A DNA stretch of 64,000 nt from Bacillus cereus. GTDB lineage: Bacteria > Bacillota > Bacilli > Bacillales > Bacillaceae_G. The notes beneath the pieces were generated by a model. It was not told the DNA's origin. It was given only the letters and a program-made list of their open reading frames with translations, and did no database searches. Within the stretch, counting starts at the first letter, position 1; every line of letters starts with the position of its first letter. This document shows, piece by piece, positions 59,927 to 64,000 of this stretch. The DNA lies in assembly GCF_025917685.1 (NCBI RefSeq), contig NZ_CP089518.1:2109001-2173000 (forward strand). The letters run 5' to 3'. Position numbers and translations under genes: made by a program.

Positions 59927-61465
59927 ATGGAAACAAGGGGGAGAGTAATCGGGATTGATATCGGTACCACAAGTACAAAAACGGTTGTGTTCACAGAAAA
60001 AGGAAAAGTCGTTGCATCACATGCAGTTGATTATCCAATTATTCAACCGAATGTCGGATGGGCTGAGCAGGATCCAGATGTAATATGTGCTGCTGTATAT
60101 AAAACTGTAAGCGTTGCCATTGAAAGAAGTAACGTGTTACCAGAAGATATTTCTTCAATCGGTATTAGTACTGCAATGCACGCCTTAATTGCAGTAGATG
60201 AAAACGGTGCGCCGTTAACGCGCTCTATTATTTGGGCAGATAATAGAAGTACGAAACAGTCAGAAAAATTATTACAACATATGAATGGGCATGACATATA
60301 TAGACGAACGGGTACACCAATTCATCCGATGTCGCCGCTTTCTAAATTATTGTGGATGAAAGAGGAAGAGCCAGAATTATATGCGAGTGCTTATAAATTT
60401 ATTTCCATTAAAGAGTATGTTATTTATCAACTGTTTTCGCGTTACGTAGTGGATTATTCGATAGCATCAGCTACTGGGTTATTTAATTTAGAAACATTAA
60501 ACTGGGATGAAGATGTTTTAACTATGTTAAATATGTCACCAGAACAATTATCAACACCTGTACCAACTACATATATTTTATCGGGAATGAAGCCGGAATT
60601 AGCACAAAAAATGGGTATTAGTGAGGATACTCCGGTTGTTATTGGTGCAAGTGATGGTGTTCTTGCAAATGTAGGTGTCGGTGCAATATCGACTGGCTCA
60701 GCTGCAATTACGATTGGAACAAGTGGAGCGGTTCGAACAATTTCATCAAGTGTTAATACAGATGAAAAAGGAAGAACGTTTTGTTATGCATTAACAGAAG
60801 AGCACTGGGTAATCGGTGGACCGACGAATAATGGCGGGATTTTATTAAGATGGCTACGTGATGAATTTGGTAGTCCAGAGCAAGAAGTTGCAAAGAAGCT
60901 TGGGATTGATCCTTATGATTTATTGATTAAATATGCAGAAAGTGTACCAGCTGGAGCAGATGGATTACTATTTTTACCGTTTCTATCTGGAGAACGTGCA
61001 CCCTACTGGAATGCAAATGCTCGTGGTACATTCTTCGGAATTAACCTTCAGCATAAACGTGAACATTTCATACGTGCTGTCATGGAAGGGGTTTGTATGA
61101 GTGTGTATTCAGTTGCACTTGCCATTCGTGATTGTACGGGGCCACTTTCTGAAATACGTGTTTCAGGAGGCTTTGCAAAGTCTGCGTTTTGGAGACAAAT
61201 GTTATCTGACATGATGGGGAAAGAATTGCTTGTTCCAGAAAGTCATGAAGCATCTGCGCTTGGGGCAGCGGCACTTGCTTTGTATGCAATTGGGAAAATT
61301 GATTCTCTTGAAGAGGTGAAGGATTGGATTGATATTGTCCATCACCATGTACCGAATAAAGAAAATACGGCTTTATATTTAGAGATGTTTTATATGTATG
61401 AACGACTTTACAATCGCTTGAAAGAAGAATTTGATTGTATAGCTGCTTTCCAACGTAAACAATAG
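59927..61465 (+). CDS. gntK: Gluconokinase (FGGY family)
   Basis: The 512-residue cytoplasmic kinase phosphorylates gluconate to 6-phosphogluconate. The N-terminal phosphate loop GIDIGTTSTKTVVF (residues 9-22), the sugar-binding Trp/Asp region GWAEQDPD and IIWADNRS, GTSGAVR (about 265) and the FGGY signature GGFAKSAFWRQMLSDMMGKEL (about 415) are present. GAAGGGAAG precedes the ATG. First gene of gntK-gntP-gnd, under a cre site. Confidence 0.93.
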   Translation: METRGRVIGIDIGTTSTKTVVFTEKGKVVASHAVDYPIIQPNVGWAEQDPDVICAAVYKTVSVAIERSNVLPEDISSIGISTAMHALIAVDENGAPLTRSIIWADNRSTKQSEKLLQHMNGHDIYRRTGTPIHPMSPLSKLLWMKEEEPELYASAYKFISIKEYVIYQLFSRYVVDYSIASATGLFNLETLNWDEDVLTMLNMSPEQLSTPVPTTYILSGMKPELAQKMGISEDTPVVIGASDGVLANVGVGAISTGSAAITIGTSGAVRTISSSVNTDEKGRTFCYALTEEHWVIGGPTNNGGILLRWLRDEFGSPEQEVAKKLGIDPYDLLIKYAESVPAGADGLLFLPFLSGERAPYWNANARGTFFGINLQHKREHFIRAVMEGVCMSVYSVALAIRDCTGPLSEIRVSGGFAKSAFWRQMLSDMMGKELLVPESHEASALGAAALALYAIGKIDSLEEVKDWIDIVHHHVPNKENTALYLEMFYMYERLYNRLKEEFDCIAAFQRKQ

Positions 61466-61479
61466 GGGGATTGGGAGAA

Positions 61480-62829
61480 ATGGTAGTTGGGATTGTACTA
61501 GCGGCTGTTGTCATATTACTTTTACTAATTACGGTAGTAAAATGGCATCCATTTGTCGCGTTAATTTTAACAGCAATCGGAGTTGGGCTAGCAATGGGGA
61601 TGCCCTTAATTGGAACTTCACCACAACATCCGGGGATTATCGATTCTATTAAATTAGGTCTTGGTAATACGTTAGGGTTTTTGGCAATTGTTTTAGCTTT
61701 AGGAACAATGCTTGGAAAAATGATGGCTGAGTCTGGCGGTGCTGAACGAATTGCAAACACATTAATTGGACGTTTTGGGAAAAAGCGTGTTCACTGGGCA
61801 ATGATGTTCGTTGCATTTTTAGTAGGGATTCCGGTGTTTTTCCAGGTTGGATTTGTACTATTAATTCCGTTAGTATTTACAATTGCGTTAGAAACAGGGG
61901 TATCACTTATTACAATCGGTATTCCGCTAGTAGCAGGCCTTTCGGTTGTACACGGACTTGTTCCACCGCATCCAGCAGCAATGGCAGCGGTAGGTATATT
62001 TAAAGCAGATGTAGGGAAGACAATTTTATATGCATTAATTGTCGGACTTCCAACTGCAATAATTTCAGGTCCGCTTTACGGGAAATGGATCGGTGCTCGT
62101 ATACATAAAGAAGTACCATTAGAGATAGCGGAGCAATTTATTGAAAGAGATAAGAAGAAGGAACTTCCTAGTTTCGGAAATACATTGTTTACTATTTTAC
62201 TTCCAGTATTTCTTATGCTAGGTGCATCCATTGCGGAAGTAGCGTTAAGCAAAACAAGTCAACTTGCACAAATATTGCACTTTATTGGAGATCCAATAGT
62301 CGCATTATTAATTGCAACGATATATTCTTTCTTTAGTCTTGGTTATGCAAAAGGTTTCTCAAAAGATAAAGTATTACAATTTACAAATGATTGCTTAGGA
62401 CCTATTGCGAACATCCTGTTAGTTATTGGTGCAGGCGGCGCCTTTAATAAAGTATTGTTAGATTCTGGAATAGGAACGACAATCGCAGAAATGGCGAAAG
62501 AATCTCATATTTCACCGATATTATTAGGTTGGGGAATTGCAGCACTTATCCGAATCGCGACTGGATCTGCTACAGTTTCTATGATGACAGCAGCTGGAAT
62601 TGTAGCGCCAATTGCAGCAAGTACACCGGGTGTAAATGTTGAACTACTAGCACTTGCAACAGGAGCAGGATCATTAATATTATCACATGTGAACGATTCT
62701 GGATTTTGGATGATTAAAGAGTATTTCGGAATGACTGTGAAAGAAACATTATTAACATGGACTGCAATGGAGACAATACTATCTGTTGTAGCACTGGGAC
62801 TAATTTCGTTATTAAATATATTTGTATAG
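61480..62829 (+). CDS. gntP: Gluconate permease GntP
   Basis: The 449-residue membrane transporter, about 12-14 hydrophobic segments, imports gluconate by H+ symport. GntP-family motifs include FQVGFVLLIPLVFTIA, VHGLVPPHPAAMAAVGIF and LRIATGSATVSMMTAAGI-type C-terminal sequence. ATG 61480 follows GGGGGATTGGGAG. It starts 14 nt after gntK, and gnd follows after 18 nt, so all three are cotranscribed. Confidence 0.92.
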   Translation: MVVGIVLAAVVILLLLITVVKWHPFVALILTAIGVGLAMGMPLIGTSPQHPGIIDSIKLGLGNTLGFLAIVLALGTMLGKMMAESGGAERIANTLIGRFGKKRVHWAMMFVAFLVGIPVFFQVGFVLLIPLVFTIALETGVSLITIGIPLVAGLSVVHGLVPPHPAAMAAVGIFKADVGKTILYALIVGLPTAIISGPLYGKWIGARIHKEVPLEIAEQFIERDKKKELPSFGNTLFTILLPVFLMLGASIAEVALSKTSQLAQILHFIGDPIVALLIATIYSFFSLGYAKGFSKDKVLQFTNDCLGPIANILLVIGAGGAFNKVLLDSGIGTTIAEMAKESHISPILLGWGIAALIRIATGSATVSMMTAAGIVAPIAASTPGVNVELLALATGAGSLILSHVNDSGFWMIKEYFGMTVKETLLTWTAMETILSVVALGLISLLNIFV

Positions 62830-62847
62830 AATGGGAGATTGATTAAT

Positions 62848-63744
62848 ATGAAACTAGGTTTAATTGGATTAGGAAAAATGGGATTCCCATTAGCTGAACA
62901 CTTACATGAAGACAAGCATGAAGTAGTTGTATACGATGTAAATAATGAGCTTGTTGAAAAGGCAGGAAAACTAGGGATTACTGCACGTCATACATTAAAA
63001 GAAATGATCGCTGAACTAGAAGCACCTCGTACAATTTGGGTAATGGTACCTGCAGGAGAAGTTGTTGAGTCAGTACTAAAAGAGGTATATCCATTATTAG
63101 AGGAAGGCGATATCGTTATTGAAGGTGGAAATTCATTCTATAAAGATACGTTGCGTCGTGCTGAAGAAGCGAAAAGCTTTGGCTTACATTACGTAGATAT
63201 CGGTACATCAGGCGGTGTGGAAGGAGCTAGATACGGTGCGTGCTTAATGGTTGGTGGAGAAAAAGAAATTTATGATCAACTAGAACCTTTATTTAAAGAC
63301 TTAGCAGTAGAAAATGGTTATTCATATGCGGGCCGCGTTGGTAGTGGGCATTTCTTAAAAATGGTTCATAACGGTATTGAATATGGAATGATGCAAGCAA
63401 TCGCTGAAGGATTTGAAGTACTAGATAAAAGTGATTTTGATTTCAATTATGAAGATGTTGCAAAAGTATGGGCGAACGGATCGGTTATCCGTGGTTGGTT
63501 AATGGACTTAACTGAAAAAGCATTTGCAGATGATCCAAAACTTGATGGCATTAAAGGTGTAATGAACTCTTCAGGAGAAGGGAAATGGACTGTTGAAACT
63601 GCGCTTGAATTACAAGCAGCGGCACCAGTTATCGCAATGTCATTATTTATGCGCTACCGTTCACAAGAAGATGATACATTCCACGGAAAAGTGGTTTCTG
63701 CACTTCGTAATCAATTCGGTGGACATGAGGTTGTGAAAAAATAG
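62848..63744 (+). CDS. gnd: 6-phosphogluconate dehydrogenase, decarboxylating (short form)
   Basis: The 298-residue enzyme oxidises and decarboxylates 6-phosphogluconate to ribulose 5-phosphate. Its Rossmann motif GLIGLGKMGFPLAEHL (residues 4-19), IEGGNSFYKDTLRR, the catalytic SGGVEGARYGACLMVGG (about 122) and KMVHNGIEYGMMQAIAEG (about 175-192) are present. The short length is that of the GntZ/YqeC type, often NAD-dependent. GGGAGATTGATTAAT precedes ATG 62848. Last gene of the gluconate operon. Confidence 0.92.
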   Translation: MKLGLIGLGKMGFPLAEHLHEDKHEVVVYDVNNELVEKAGKLGITARHTLKEMIAELEAPRTIWVMVPAGEVVESVLKEVYPLLEEGDIVIEGGNSFYKDTLRRAEEAKSFGLHYVDIGTSGGVEGARYGACLMVGGEKEIYDQLEPLFKDLAVENGYSYAGRVGSGHFLKMVHNGIEYGMMQAIAEGFEVLDKSDFDFNYEDVAKVWANGSVIRGWLMDLTEKAFADDPKLDGIKGVMNSSGEGKWTVETALELQAAAPVIAMSLFMRYRSQEDDTFHGKVVSALRNQFGGHEVVKK

Positions 63745-63759
63745 GAAATATTAGTTTTG

Positions 63760-63793
63760 TGAAACTCATACGAAAGTATGAGTTCTTTTTTAT
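63760..63793 (+). terminator. Terminator of the gluconate operon
   Basis: GAAACTCATAC-GAAA-GTATGAGTTC with a T-rich tail forms a stable tetraloop hairpin. Confidence 0.9.
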
Positions 63794-63898
63794 TTCTCAT
63801 ACTATTTAATGAAAGTTTTTCCCTCTTTTTACTGTGTTTTGTATAGAAATTTCTGATAATATATAAATATAACTTGAAAACAAAGGGGAGAAATAATT

Positions 63899-64000
63899 AT
63901 GAAACTAGTCGTTATTAACGGTACACCAAGAAAATTCGGTAGAACTCGCGTTGTGGCAAAATACATTGCAGAGCAATTTGAAGGGGAGTTATACGATTTA
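63899..64000 (+). CDS. NADPH-dependent FMN reductase-like protein (N-terminal part)
   Basis: The first 34 codons of a gene run off the right edge. AAAGGGGAG lies before ATG 63899. The opening MKLVVINGTPRKFGRTRVVA is the FMN-phosphate binding loop of flavodoxin-fold reductases (NGTPR-x-GRT). The exact family cannot be told from this piece. Confidence 0.75.
   Translation, partial: MKLVVINGTPRKFGRTRVVAKYIAEQFEGELYDL

Noticed and set aside
61080..61760. 226-codon minus-strand frame across gntK/gntP
   Set aside because: It is a shadow of two well-supported genes and has no family motif or start signal.
1..64000. Search for rRNA, tRNA, CRISPR arrays, phage gene blocks, restriction or toxin-antitoxin loci
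   Set aside because: Nothing with the expected features was seen. The only repeats are bcr1 copies, short inverted repeats and small tandem repeats; the amidase is not accompanied by phage genes.

Overview
The window is chromosomal DNA of a low-GC Gram-positive bacterium, almost certainly a member of the Bacillus cereus group. Reasons: the DNA is clearly AT-rich; starts follow strong AGGAGG-type sites and often use GTG or TTG; T-box leaders, DegV, YpjP, Amj, TatA/TatC, EcsAB-like and Sco proteins look Bacillus-like; and four copies of a ~150-160 bp dispersed element bounded by TTTAT match the bcr1 repeat described in this group. No rRNA, tRNA, CRISPR array, prophage or complete insertion sequence is visible. 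Most gene groups end in a clear intrinsic terminator.

Layout. 1-6.3 kb: end of an unknown gene, a secreted zinc metalloprotease, an unknown secreted protein, a second MurF, and a T-box-controlled archaeal-type aspartyl-tRNA synthetase. 6.3-19.4 kb: a T-box-controlled Na+ symporter, small-molecule enzymes, the Amj flippase, a GntP-like permease with an iron alcohol dehydrogenase, a racemase, TrmO, acetyltransferases and an EcsAB-like ABC transporter. 19.4-30.7 kb: YpjP, HAD, VOC and APH proteins, an S41-like protease, an AraC regulator with an esterase, a beta-lactamase-fold hydrolase and a GH78 rhamnosidase, together with several gene remnants. 30.8-38 kb: thyA-dfrA, a class B penicillin-binding protein, an azoreductase, PlsC, hemolysin III and tatA-tatC. 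38-50 kb: unknown small genes, DegV, a metallo-beta-lactamase-fold enzyme, Sco, Hsp20, AsnB, a probable sporulation amidase, an iron-siderophore binding lipoprotein, Dat and a nitroreductase. 50-64 kb: PncA, Nudix, MscS, a two-component system, an RpiR regulator, a zinc alcohol dehydrogenase, an unpaired pair of peptide permeases and the gntK-gntP-gnd gluconate operon.

The most interesting region is the leader of the aspartyl-tRNA synthetase. A T-box with a likely Asn (AAC) specifier is followed by a small ORF with an excellent ribosome-binding site. That ORF begins Val-Asp5-Asn5 and overlaps the synthetase start out of frame. This suggests a second, translational sensor of charged tRNA(Asp) and tRNA(Asn) on top of the T-box. 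Also notable are two sub-30-residue membrane peptides, a pseudogene carrying a perfect 17-bp inverted repeat that looks like a template-switch scar, an A7 tract that separates the ribosome-binding site from the lipoprotein frame of an iron-binding protein, and bcr1 copies that supply the last codons of two genes.
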